Source: Lobulomyces angularis (taxonomy: Eukaryota; Chytridiomycota; Chytridiomycetes; Lobulomycetales; Lobulomycetaceae). Taken from it: 45,003 nucleotides of DNA. The notes under the pieces were generated by a model, which did no database searches, was not told the DNA's origin, and was given only the letters and a program-made list of their open reading frames with translations. Shown here one piece after another: positions 1-11,288 of the stretch; positions within the stretch are counted from its first letter, which is position 1; each line of letters starts with the position of its first letter. A program made the translations under genes and the position numbers. The stretch covers positions 17,843-62,845 of the forward strand of contig JADHYX010000094.1 in the NCBI GenBank assembly GCA_027604685.1, in the 5' to 3' direction.

Positions 1-661
1 GGAAAATTGTGAAAATAAATAAATGAAAAAAAGGGTGAAAAAACAAAAAAACAAAAAAAAAATTTAATTAAAAAAAAAAATATATAATTAAGTTTTTTAT
101 TTTTTTTTTTTTTAATCATTTTTACCCAATCATTCAAAAAAAAAAAATTGTTATGTAATCTTTCTTAAACAGAGGTAACAGATTTCAACTGATCCAATAA
201 AAATAATTTCATTTTTTTTTTTACCTAAACCATTCAATTAACAAAAGACCAAATAAAATAATATAAAGCTGAATATAGCATCTTAAAATTTTGTAATTGG
301 TACACAATATTTGATACTGAAAAAGTAGAGCTTAATGATTTTTTATAAAAAATTGAAAATTTCAACTATTTATATAAGGCAGCGCAAGTTTTGATTTTAG
401 CAAAGTTGTTAATTACTAGGAGATGGTGTGGCTAAAAAAGAAACCAAGATAATTAGGTACAGTTTAACTGCAATTCAATTTAAAAATAAAGGAGAGGATA
501 CAAACATTTTTAAATTAAGGTATCGTTATTGAAAAAAATAACTACTAGTAAAAAAAAACATTAAAAATTTGTATTCTAGGGTAAAAATAAAAAAATATTC
601 AAAAAATTAATTTATTAATTTACAAAAAAAAAAAAATAAAAAAACGGCATCAAATCCATAA
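1..661. other. Gene-free AT-rich region
   Basis: This stretch lies downstream of the AP-3 delta stop codon. It is very AT-rich, with many A and T homopolymers of 8 to 13 bases and stops in all frames. I see no exon-like frame, tRNA, or repeat with a clear unit. It may hold the 3' untranslated region of the neighbouring minus-strand gene. Confidence 0.5.
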
Positions 662-3600
662 TTAAATTTCATTTTCTAATTCCCACTTATGAACATCGTC
701 AATCAGGGCATCCAGCACAATTTTATTACCTCCCTTAAACTTACACAATATAACCCCTTTTAGTCCGTTTTTTTGCTTCAATTCGATAACACCAGCAATG
801 TATTCTTCATTTTCTTTAAAAAAGAATAATTTTCCAAATACAGCAATTTTCTCTCCACTTAAACTTTGAATTACCTTAAGCCTAAGTAAATTCACCAAAT
901 CTGTTGAAATTAATGTATCAAAATTATTGAAGTTTGCAATACGAAACTGTGTAGAAACTTCGTATTTGAAATAATTCGCATTTTGTTCATCTTTTAACAA
1001 CAGCTCAAATTCCACTGGCGAAATTGGATTGAGCTGCTTTCGAATATTTATACTTACCGGTAAAGTTATTGGAAATTTATGCTCTGAAGTGTCGGTCTAA
1101 ATGAAAATGAAAATGATTTACAGCATAATAAAAAAAAAAAGAAAATGTACTTGTAAATGAACATCGATAATTTGTTCAGGAATAAATTTAATTGCTTCCT
1201 TATCAATTTCAAGTTCCATTTGTAATTCATCTATAAAGAATTGATCTGTTTTAAGGGGATTTAAAAAGTTAATTTTCCCATAATTTCTTGCTGTGCTTTC
1301 CTTCAGCTCAATTAAATTGTCTAATCTATTTGAATATATCAACTTTAAAGAAGTTAATTCAGTACTTGATTTATTTTTAATTTTCAAAAATATCGTTATC
1401 AAAAATTTATCTTCACTTTCTGTATGTCCTATTTGATTTTCAATTTCGTCTTGGTTGGTAGTAAAATTAAATTTAATTAACAACTGATCATCATTAAAAA
1501 CTACTCTATTATCATATTCAGAATCTGAGTTGTTGCTTATTAAAGGTGGTGGTAATCCACAGTTCAATATGTCGTTGTCTTTTAGGTTCACACTTTCAAC
1601 TACTTCGTCAATAAATACATTTCTCTATTGTAAGAAAAAATTGGGTTAACTTGAGTCAAAAGTTAATTTACTAACCTTTTTTTTTTTTTTTTCTTTTTTT
1701 TCCGCTTTTCCTTTTCCTTTACCTTTTTTTTTGTAAACTATTTCATTATACACATCTATTGTCCTTTCTTGAGTCGAAGTAGCATCAGAGACTGGGATAA
1801 ATCTTGAGTCTTCTTCTAAAGTTGTTAAATCAACGCTCATAACTGCCATGGTATCCGCATCCAACACTTTTTCTACTTTTTTGGTAGAAGTATTTAAAAT
1901 TATTCCTCCATCAGGAACTTCTCCCTGACTTCGATTAATCTTATATTGCTTTGATTTGATGGATTTTTTTCCTGCAGTGATATCCACCACTTGCTTCTTA
2001 ACTAAAAAATTAATTTTCATATAAAATATTATTAAAAGTTTATTCCAATCAATACCAGAGATTATGGAAATATTTTCATCTAGGTCAAGGTTTACCATTG
2101 GAATTGAGTCAATATCATCACTATCGTTATCAGCCTTATTTATATAATAGGGATCAGCAGATTTCTTTGGGGAGTTATTGGAAATGCTAATGTATTCCCC
2201 ATTAGACACTTCCACTACTCTTTCTTCGTCAATAATTATAGGCTCACTAATCCAGGCGTCAAGATCTAATCCTTCTGGGATTCCAACTTGATTTTGCTTA
2301 AAATTATTGATAAGATAAATTCTTTTAGGAATTTACTTACAGCGTATTCTGCGACAGGATTAAATTCTCCATCAAACATTTCCAAAAATTCTATGGCTTG
2401 TTCTACAGGTGTAGAAGAACTTTCAATAACTGAAACCAAGGCTAACGACATAGAAGCCTACACGTTAAAAAAAATTATTACACTAGAAATTTTTAATAAA
2501 AATACTCTTTCTTGAACTTCCAGATGAGAACTGGAAGATAATGCCGAATAGTAGTCCTTTAATAATACACAAATGTCGCTCAAAATTTCATTTATTGTTG
2601 AAGATGCCACAAACTTTATAAAAATTTTTAATGATGCATGAATTAAAACTGCTTGAATTGACGGCTCTAAGTTTGAAACACAGTCTTTTAGTAAAAAAGT
2701 ATCAAATAACAAATTCAGCTTAATGAAGCTAGGACTTAAAATTCATAAAAAAATTTGATGAGCAAAATTAATATCTTTTTAAGTACTTAATAAATTCTCC
2801 CACTATCCATGCTGCACCATAAAATACTGCAGAGTTTGACTTTTCTATTGACAATGATTCAAGCATTTGTTTATCAGTAAAAACTTTAACCTGTTAATTT
2901 TAAAATGGTTTAATATAAAAAAAAATTTGCAGTTTAATAAAACCATCGTTAAAACTGAGAACTCCCGAACCTCCTGTACTCTAACTGTCACATCAATTAA
3001 CTGATCGGAAATTTCTTTTCCTAAACTTATACCCTGACAAGTTGCAATTTGGTACAATACCTTGATGTACCTATAAAAAAATAAAGTTTGAGTTTTTTTT
3101 TCAATGTGTAAGGTTAAAATAACCATTCAAAATCAGACACATATCTATATAAATCTTTGGAACTTATAGAAATAACTTTTTTTACTATGTTCTCTCTATA
3201 CACTTGGTCGAAATTTAAGCATTGATTTGGATTAGCTCCAGCATCCGAGGAAATAAGTTGGGATAATAATTTGTTAACGATATCAATTAAGTTATCCTCA
3301 TTAACCTAAAAAGCTCTTTAATATTTAATTAAGTTTCATCTTTATTACCATCGCGCATATTATTTCTAATGATCTAGTTCTAATGGAGGAATCGCTATCA
3401 TCCAAACATGCTAATACTATTTCTTTGTAAGTCTGGGAAGCGTTTGGTCTAATTTTCAGAAGTTTTGATAGGGCAAATAACCCAAGGTATTTTACTAATA
3501 ATTTTAAAGCAATATAATAGAATTACAATTACAATTTTGATCTTTGTCATTAAGGTATAGTTTTAATTTATCAACAACTAAGTTATACAACGCAAAAGAT

Positions 3601-4826
3601 TCCTCTGAGTCGTCTTCTTCAGCTGTAATCATTCCACCCTCAATAGCAGTATGAATGCACTCATATAACAACGAACTTAAAAAAATATTAAATATATCCT
3701 AAGAAATGATATCCGTTATTAAATAATACCTGGCGTTTGTAGTTGCCAATAAATGAGAAATCGGCTCTTGTAATTTTTTTACCAAACGAGGTTCTAAAGG
3801 CATCAATGCTGCAAACTATTAAAAGTTTAACAAAAAATATAAACCGCACTTAACTTTACCAGTTTGACTATTTTAATTAGCATCCAATTATTGGTAGAGT
3901 TTGTTAAATGCCCATATAATATTGGAGCCAATGGTAAGTAACTATAAAAAATTAAAAAAATAATAAAAATTCATTTTAAACCTTTTCGGATTTTTCCTAG
4001 CCAGTTCACAAATGACGTTTACCGCAGCACATATTACAGCTGAAAAATTTTACATAAATTTACTTAATAATATATACTTACAGTTGTCCTTATCCTCTAA
4101 CTTTTCTTTTAATCTCGGGTAAGCTAGCCGTAAGGCGTCAGGATACTTCAAAAAAACTTTATACAAAACTAAAATAACCCTTTTTCTAATGTGTGGTTTT
4201 GAATGATCTGTACAGCAGGTAGAATAAATAAACGTAATTGATATTAAAAATAATTACTCATCATTGCAATTAAGTCCTGACATAGATCTCTTCCTAAATC
4301 TGGAGTAATTATTTGCGCCTAAAAGAGTAAATTCAAGTTAATTATTTTATTTACTAGTCCATGCAAAGCTATTGCGGCTTCTAGATAGTTATTCGAATGT
4401 AAATCTTTTTTAATCTGGTTAGTACACAACATGATGACATCTGTATCCTAAATAAAATTTAGTGTATAAACTACTTAAACGATTGTTACTTGGTCAAAAG
4501 ATACTGCGGCAGTCATATAAGCAATTCTTTTATAATTGATATTTTGTGAAGATAAAATTTCTATAATGTTAAAATTTGCCCATCGCATGTCATATCCCAA
4601 AAGATGTAAATAAGCCAATTTCTGCAAACATGAGGCTTTTAATGCTTCATCAGTGGTTTTTAAATCTATCCTGATTTGATCTATTGAAGAAGAAATAAAC
4701 TTTTCCTTAAATGTTGTTTAGTCATCTCAAATAAAAAAAAAATTCATTTATTACTTCATCTAATTTATTTGCTCTTAATCCTCTAATCAAATCAGTCAAA
4801 GATTGTCTAAAAAATATATTCTGCAT
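662..4826 (-). CDS. APL5: AP-3 adaptor complex subunit delta (multi-exon)
   Basis: This is the large delta subunit of the AP-3 coat, which sorts membrane cargo from Golgi or endosomes to the vacuole/lysosome. The first exon starts at an ATG at 4826 and reads SLTDLIRGLRANKLDE, matching the delta-adaptin N-terminus. After an intron ending AAG at 4706 comes EKFISSSIDQIRIDLK, then LAYLHLLGYDMRWANFNIIE and KRIAYMTAAVSFDQ, all classic adaptin N-terminal solenoid. Many short exons continue the helical solenoid to about 2270. The exon at 1646-2215 holds an acidic linker and a Lys-rich tail (KKKGKGKGKAEKKEKKKKK), as in the AP-3 delta C-terminal region. The last exons (1151 onward and 662-1097) form a beta-rich ear-like end; the final intron is GTACATTTTC...TTTAG. 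At least a dozen introns are present, so exact boundaries in the middle are not all fixed. Identification is firm from the N-terminal third; the ear assignment is inference. Confidence 0.88.
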
Positions 4827-4888
4827 CAAGTTAGATCAATATGGTTTGCTGTGTGTTACGAAAGAGCAACAAAAAAAGTTATTCAATT

Positions 4889-5040
4889 TCAAGAATTAAT
4901 AATTTTGCAAATAAAGTCTATAGCACCTTTTTGAGTTAATGCAACACCAATACTTTTTATTTTATTATCGCTGCAGCAAAAAATTAAATGATTATCTATA
5001 AAATTGTAAACACATCGAAATTTATAAGGTAGTTGTGAAG
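4889..5040 (-). CDS. Possible terminal exon of a small unrecognised gene
   Basis: Between the AP-3 delta start and the RNA-repair gene, the minus strand holds a 50-codon frame ending in TGA at 4889. It starts right after a good 3' splice signal (ACTAACAG) at about 5041. It reads SQLPYKFRCVYNFIDNHLIF, then SIGVALTQKGAIDFICKI, which looks like real protein composition. I could not find an upstream exon with an ATG in the right phase, because only about 120 bases separate it from the neighbouring stop. It could be the end of a small SRP9-sized or similar protein, or a relic. I do not recognise the family. Confidence 0.3.
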
Positions 5041-5160
5041 CTGTTAGTGTTTAAATTAAAATTGTAAAAATGCTTCTCTATTTATTACTATTCTATAATT
5101 TCTGCTTATTGTTTTTAAGATTAACTATGAAATTTTCATATTCAAAATTGCATTTTAAGG

Positions 5161-8100
5161 TCAAGAATGGTTAAATATATTTTTTTGAATAATTCCTTTC
5201 GTCCAGTGTTCGCTTCCAGAAATAAAGCCAGGTCGAACAATTTTAGCTTTATCATGTAACCAATCTTTGTCGTCCCTTCTCAAAACTAAACCCTCTCTCT
5301 GTGCACTTTGTGAAAAATTTGACGGTAAATAAATCAATTTTAAGATGTTGTCTTTATCTAATATTTGAGGATGATCTACAATTGGTACACTTTTTATACC
5401 TGAACCTTCCAACAGTTTCAAAAATCTTCTTCTACTAAAAAATTTTTTATCGATTATGGAATAGGCATCAAACGCAATGAAGACATCTGGAAGGTTGTCA
5501 TAAAATATTGAATGTTTTGCAAACATCCACTCTCCAAAAAGTATAATTTTCTGTGAGAGAATCTTCAGCAATGCTTCTTTATTCTGAAAAATCCAAGAAT
5601 TTAAATTTTGAAATTGGTAATGTGATGCGGTATTCACATAGTGTGATCGATTTTGGCATACAATTTCACCTTTTTCATTTAATCTGAATCCGAGGTTAGC
5701 TCCATCGATTTTTTCCTCAATAGTGAGTGAAAATTGTTTATTAGCCATATTTAAAAAGGCTTCAGAATCTGTTTCTGCTAAAACCAAGTCATCCCTTGTA
5801 GCACTCCCAAGATCGTATAGATGTCCTAACAACAAAAAAGTAAAAAAATTTTACGACAAAAAAATGATGAGCTTACTTGTTCTAGGGTATTTGATAAAAA
5901 CAAAGTCGTTTTCTTGAGTATCTACATTTACTCCAAATTCTTTTAAAAGTAAATTTGCGTCAGCAAAACTGGAAACTGTATATAATGCATTAAACTTTTC
6001 TTTTTTGATGTCAGGCACAACGAATTGTTTATGAAAACTTTCCACTACGTTTTTAGCACTATTTGGTTTTACGGTTTCATGACTTAATCGTTGCTCACAC
6101 CTTTTTAAACAAATCTCTGGTGAAGTGCTAAAATAAATTACTATGCAGTCTTTAATTGAACAATTTGCAAGATTGAACCAGTGCAGCCTATCTTGCGGTG
6201 TTGGATTGCCTAAGAAAATTTAATATTAAAAAATATATATATTTTTACAAAAAAAAATTTCAATTTCTTACATTTATCAATAATTAGTTGGTTCTTTCCA
6301 AGAGTTTTACTATAGTTGCTTACCAAATTTTCGCAGATGCTTTTATTTCCGGCCTCATCTTGACTAATTCTGATACAATTTTTTTTTTTTTTTGCAAGCA
6401 GCTTCGAAAAGTAACTTTTTCCAGAGCCAGGTAAACCACAAAGTATCATTAATTGCCAATTTGCTGTTTTTTCACCCACAAAATTAATAACACCATTCGT
6501 TTTTTCATTCATTTCCTCCACAACTACATTAAATATTCTCCTTTTCAAATGAATCCTTTTATAGATTTCACAAGAATAAAGTGCAATGAATCTGTAAAGA
6601 TATAAAAAAAACAAATGTTTATACTATCAGCTACCTTTCTTGTTGTTCAGTTTGAACACTACGTGGTCTAATCGAACGCAGCAACGATATTGCACCTGTT
6701 GCGCTCATCACAGGATGATATCCTAAATATTATGTTAAGATAACTAATAAAAACACAAAAATTCACCTAAGGCACAAAATGAGTCATCACAAAAAATCGC
6801 TGGATTAAGTTTGCATCTATCGCATAATTCTGGAGGAGATTTTAAACCAAATCGAAACAAATAACATGCTAAAAATGACCCAGTCCGTCCAATACCACCC
6901 ATACAGTGGACCAATATCGAACCTTTTTTTTCTGTAAAATGTTGCAACACAATTTCCATAAATTTATCTACATGAGCTATACTAGGAGGAAAATAATCCG
7001 TCACTGGCCAAAAATAAAGTTTTACGTCCGTTTCTATAAACCAACTTTCGTCCAATGGCTTCTCTTCAGTTAAAGAAATTACCGCAGAAACTCCCATTTC
7101 TTTCAAAGCTACAATATCCTCTTTGCTACGTGGAATAGACATTCCCGCCAGCAATAAAGGAACAATCCTAAAATTAACCTTTAATTTTAAAATAACTATT
7201 AGAGTAACTTCTACCAAGAAAAACGACGAGGTAACAGATAGCTTGAAGCTTTCAAGTAATTTCGCATCATAACTCGATCGCTAGTAGCATCTAATATCTC
7301 TTCAATATCTTCGGATGGACTCATTATATCCATTCTGTAGTCCAAATATTGTTTATGTTCTTCTTCATTTAAAAAGAGCTTTGATGCAGTAAGAAAATCA
7401 AAATTTTCTTTAGAAAACATTAAAGTTTCTAGAATTACTTTGTTTAAACTCCATAATTTATTTAATATTTTTAAACAATGTGAACCCAATTTTTGACTGT
7501 TTTCGTCAGAGGAAATGTTATAACTTAAAAACAATTTCCAATAACAAATTGCAGAAATCTCGTATAATTTTAATTTAAAAGAAGAGTCAGCTAAACGTAA
7601 AATTGATTCATTAAAGTTTCCTTTTGCAATCAAATTTGACTCCTTAAAAAAATTTTTTATATAAAATCAAAACATTCAAATTTTACCATTGCATCTGACA
7701 TACTTTTTTTAAAATTTCTAGCGTGGAAAAATGCCAGGCTACGAATGTTTAAAATTTTTACTTGAACTGCAACATTTTCTTCCGAGTTTGGTTTTTTTTC
7801 AATTAAATTTAATCCAAACGTAGATAAATCAATAGAGAATTGTAGCATGCATTTTTTCAAATTTTCTTTTTGGAAGTACAGAAGCTTCCAATGTTCCTTT
7901 AAGCAATCTAATATTTCTTGAGGAGACCCAAAAGATAATTCAATTTTTGTATCATATAGACTTGAAGCACCTATAATATTTTTGAGACAGTTAGTTTTTT
8001 TTCCTTTAAAGAAACCTTTCTCCGCATTTTCATCATGTGTATCCTTAAAGTCAAATCCCACAGTTATATGAAGATCTTTGAAAGGCAAACCAACTTGATG

Positions 8101-8394
8101 TCGAGCAAGTTGAATTTGTGGACATCCCACAACTATGAAGCTTGTCGCATTTTTTTTGAGCTTTCCTAACCCAAGATAATAAAATTTGGGAGCGTTTAAC
8201 TGCAAATACTTTTCAACCTCTTGTATATTGTATTTAGTGCTCTCTGATGGAGTCAGCACAGTAAGATGTCTCACGGAATTATCTCTTTTTTGTTGGTAAT
8301 TTTGATGTATCTCTGCGACCAAATCTGTTGGAATATTTAAATTATTAAAATCATCCAAAAATATGGCTAATGTTCCTTTATTAATTTTTAACAT
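5161..8394 (-). CDS. Multi-domain RNA repair protein: 2H phosphoesterase-TPR-DSP-kinase-RNA ligase
   Basis: Seven exons join in frame: 8394-7687, 7642-7215, 7167-6767, 6722-6635, 6591-6272, 6209-5877, 5825-5161. They total 2943 nt, or 980 residues. Exon 1 carries a 2H phosphoesterase with its two motifs, HLT at residues 43-45 and HIT at 109-111. TPR-like helices follow (NIRSLAFFHARNFKKSMSDA). Next is a dual-specificity phosphatase entered through PRRFSW, with candidate general acid in WPVTDYF and P-loop HCMGGIGRTG. A P-loop kinase follows with Walker A GLPGSGKS, then DKCNPTPQDRLHW and a lid-like CLKRCEQRL. The last exon is a nucleotidyltransferase ligase: motif I EEKIDGANLG (Lys nucleophile), motif III ILFGEW and FIAFDAY, motif IV REGLVLRR, motif V KIVRPG. 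Known families predict opening of 2',3'-cyclic phosphate, phosphate removal, 5'-phosphorylation and sealing, so one polypeptide could heal and seal broken RNA. The assignment of each step is inference. Confidence 0.9.
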
Positions 8395-8731
8395 TTTTTT
8401 TGTTATGCCTTGTAAATATCAACATTTTAGCATTTTTATATTTTAATTTAATTAAATAAAAAAATTTATATAGTACTTCACCTAGTACTTCCCCACACTA
8501 TTATTTAAAGAAAAGTATTTGGCAAGTAACCTATGATGCTGGATTTCTCTTTTGAAAAATAATTTTCGTATTAGGCTTTTGCAAATGTGAAAGTTAATTG
8601 TTGTTAACAAAAAAGGAAGTGGAGGGATAGAAAATTGGTAAAATGTTAGTTGGAACCGCAAGATACTTTAAAACAATTTATTAAATATAAGTTAAGTTTT
8701 AAATTTTCATCTACTGTTCTAATTTCAAAAT
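8395..8731. other. Intergenic region, no feature seen
   Basis: This 337-base AT-rich gap lies between the 5' end of the RNA-repair gene and the 3' end of the EF-Ts gene. No exon-like frame or RNA gene is visible. It must contain the promoter of the RNA-repair gene and the EF-Ts 3' end. Confidence 0.5.
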
Positions 8732-10055
8732 CTAAAATTTTTTAGCAAAATTTAATACTTCTTCCGCAAAATTGCTGGTATCACTGTCTATTCCTAATAG
8801 AAATAAAAGTTCAAATAGAACTTAATTATTTATTATTTACCTTCACCACATTCAAATCTTATGAAATCCAAGATTTTATATTCAACAAAATCCTCTTCTC
8901 CTACTTTTAAAATGTCTCTCACTTTTCCGCCTCCGAAAAAGTAATCTTGATCTAACAATGCATTATCTTCAGTTTCATTATCATTCGATAAATCCGTACT
9001 TTCCTTTTGGAGAAATAAGGGGTTTAACGCAACAACCTTAATTTTGATTTTATTTTAGCCATATAAAACAAAAAAAAAATTTTTTTTTACGTGCTGAGCC
9101 AATTTACTTGCTAATAATTGAGAACCGGTTTCGAATCCTACAAAACTTTCAGCATTAAAAACAAATTTCTTGCACTTTTTAGCCTCTAATACTATGAGAG
9201 ATCCGATACGTCCACTACCAACTGGAGAATTGTGCGACTGATGAACGTAACTTCCAACATAATACAGTGAATTTGATAAAAGGTCTGGTGCCGGCAAATT
9301 AACACAAAATATTCTTCGTAAATTAATATTTTCTCCTACCTTCCCAACTGACCTACATTTATTGTAAAATTTTTTAAAACTGCAAATTTTTTTATTTTCT
9401 TACTTAAAAAATTCTTCCTTTAAACGATACAATTCCAGTCCAGTAGTTATTGACAAATTTATATTAGAATCTGTACTACTCATAACTGGGCAGTTAAATA
9501 GTTTCTCAACATTTATCTCTTGTATTTTTAATGCCGTTTTATCATTTAAAAGGTCTTCAGTAAAGTAGAAAGCTGTAGTTCCAATCTTTTCTAATAGTTC
9601 TAGAAAAATAGGAGATTTACTAAAAATTTTGACCATTAGTTAAGTGGTTGAGACATAAAAAAAATATACCAAGCAAAATCAGTTTCCGAATTGAGCTCAT
9701 ATATTATTTTCTTATTACCATTTCCTACAATATTAATCAAACCTTCCTTAGCAACTCTAGACTTCAGCTTTTCTGCCTTTTTTGCTCCAGAGATTTTTTG
9801 ATCACTCTCCAACCAATTCAATGCCTCTTCATAACGATTATTAGATTTTAACAAAGCATCTCTCGCCTTTGACAAAGGACAGTTAGTTTCAGATCGCAGT
9901 TTGGAAACTAATTTCAAGTCAACCTTAAATTTATTTTCATTCAATACTTTTGCACAATTTGAAAAATTTTTTTTGAACAAAGTTGATATACTGTTGTTGA
10001 ATAATTTTTTTTTTAAAGTTATATTTAGTTTTGAAGTATTGTTGATAAGATTCAT
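8732..10055 (-). CDS. TSFM: Mitochondrial translation elongation factor Ts
   Basis: EF-Ts recharges mitochondrial EF-Tu with GTP. The N-terminus (MNLINNTSKLNITLKKKLFN) is basic and hydroxylated like a mitochondrial presequence. A UBA-like domain follows (VSKLRSETNCPLSKARDALL, then YEEALNWL), then AKEGLINIV and ELNSETDFA, the EF-Ts core signature. The first intron (GTATAT...TTTTTAG) splits the codon after DFA, giving CKSPIFLELL. Later exons read VGENINLRRI and YVGSYVHQSHNSPVGSGRIG, both typical of EF-Ts. The intron ending at 9037 has an AAG acceptor and leads into VVALNPLFL. The end reads DILKVGEEDFVEYKILDFIR, then an intron and a short tail ending in TAG at 8732. An acidic insert of about 25 residues precedes DYFFGGGKVRD. 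The family call is firm. Confidence 0.9.
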
Positions 10056-10241
10056 ACTTTTATTTTTTAAAAAAAAAAAAAAAAAATTTACAAATTGAAA
10101 TATTCCTATGTATCATGTTGTGAAATTGTAATAATTTACATGTTTGCAAAAAGATATTTAACACTAGGTTTTTCCTTTTTTTTAAGCTTGTAGATTTATT
10201 ACACTAACTCTTTTTTATTATTAATTACAACTCCTGCAGCA

Positions 10242-11147
10242 CTAATTCTTTTCAGGTGTAATTGATGATCTGCATTGCGAATTATCTGTAACCTCGGCGG
10301 ATTGAGCGAAATTGCTGGCATCAGAGTCTGCCTTAAAGTACTTTCCACCTTTTTTTAACAACCGAAAAATTGATAAGGCTCCAAAACCGTGTAGAGATAT
10401 CATAACAGTTGGTATAGATTGTATTGCAAAGGCATCTTGTAAAGGTATCAATATTGGGAAAATGTAAACAATTATAGCAAGCAAATCTAACATTACCAGC
10501 CCAAAGTATAAAAGAAAAAGAAGCCGCTTGTATCGTCTCATCCTATCACGAACAGTTTTGCTTCGAATAAACTCATAAGCCAAAGACACTTTTATCATTC
10601 TGAATATTCCATATAAGTCAAAAGTGATCCCACTGAGAACAACGGTAGTAAAGAGAATTGAACTTAAAGTTTGTACTGCTTCATTCTTTGTTTGAAACAA
10701 AAATCGATTAAATGTATCTGTCAAGTACTCTATCACAGTAATGCATATGACTGTTATAGTTATGAATTTGTATTTTCTGTTCTTGGCTTTTAAGTTAAAA
10801 GCAAAAACTATGTATCTTTCTTTTGTTAATAAAATTAAAGATATTGTGAAAATGCCAAAAAATAAATCTTGTAAATTCATTATTAAATTTGAGAAGAAAA
10901 ATCCTGTGTAGAAAGCATCAGAAAGATCCAAATATGCTTGTTTATAAAAATAAATGAAAAGAGCAACAATTTGCATTGAGGTATTAAGCAAAGCTGAAAT
11001 TATTGCAACAAAACCTAACTTTTTACATTTCCTCCATTTTCTTGTATTTTCGAAGTTGTGTAAATAGTACTGATAAAGGTGAAATGTTAAAGGTAACATT
11101 CCAGATATTAAAATAATAACTGAAACTATGTTTAAATCAGACAGCAT
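10242..11147 (-). CDS. Orphan seven-transmembrane protein
   Basis: This is a single-exon frame of about 300 residues. The open frame extends upstream to 11288, but the ATG at 11147 (MLSDLNIVS) directly precedes the first membrane segment. The upstream part is Lys/Phe-rich with a T-tract, so I prefer the internal start. Seven hydrophobic segments follow: VSVIILISGMLPLTFHLY, LGFVAIISALLNTSMQIVAL, NLIMNLQDLFFGIFTISLIL, FITITVICITVIEYL, LSSILFTTVVLSGITF, FLLYFGLVMLDLLAIIVYIF and IPTVMISLHGFGALSIFRLL. The loops between segments are basic (RSKTVRDRMRRYKR) and the tail is hydrophilic with serines. This is the shape of a GPCR-like receptor with a cytoplasmic tail, but I see no DRY or NPxxY motif and recognise no family. 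Confidence 0.7.
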   Translation of the reverse strand: MLSDLNIVSVIILISGMLPLTFHLYQYYLHNFENTRKWRKCKKLGFVAIISALLNTSMQIVALFIYFYKQAYLDLSDAFYTGFFFSNLIMNLQDLFFGIFTISLILLTKERYIVFAFNLKAKNRKYKFITITVICITVIEYLTDTFNRFLFQTKNEAVQTLSSILFTTVVLSGITFDLYGIFRMIKVSLAYEFIRSKTVRDRMRRYKRLLFLLYFGLVMLDLLAIIVYIFPILIPLQDAFAIQSIPTVMISLHGFGALSIFRLLKKGGKYFKADSDASNFAQSAEVTDNSQCRSSITPEKN

Positions 11148-11288
11148 GTCAAATTGTAGCCCTTTTTTTTTGGTTTTTTTTAACTGTATTCTAACAATAT
11201 CTTCCAGAACAATGAAAATGGGTATATTTTCACGGTTTAGAAACAACTTATTTGAAAATTTTGTATTTTTATATATGCACAAGTGCAA

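Noticed and set aside
11148..11288. Upstream extension of the 7-TM frame
   Set aside because: It is Lys/Phe-rich with a T-run, lacks membrane or signal character, and a good ATG lies just before the first membrane segment.
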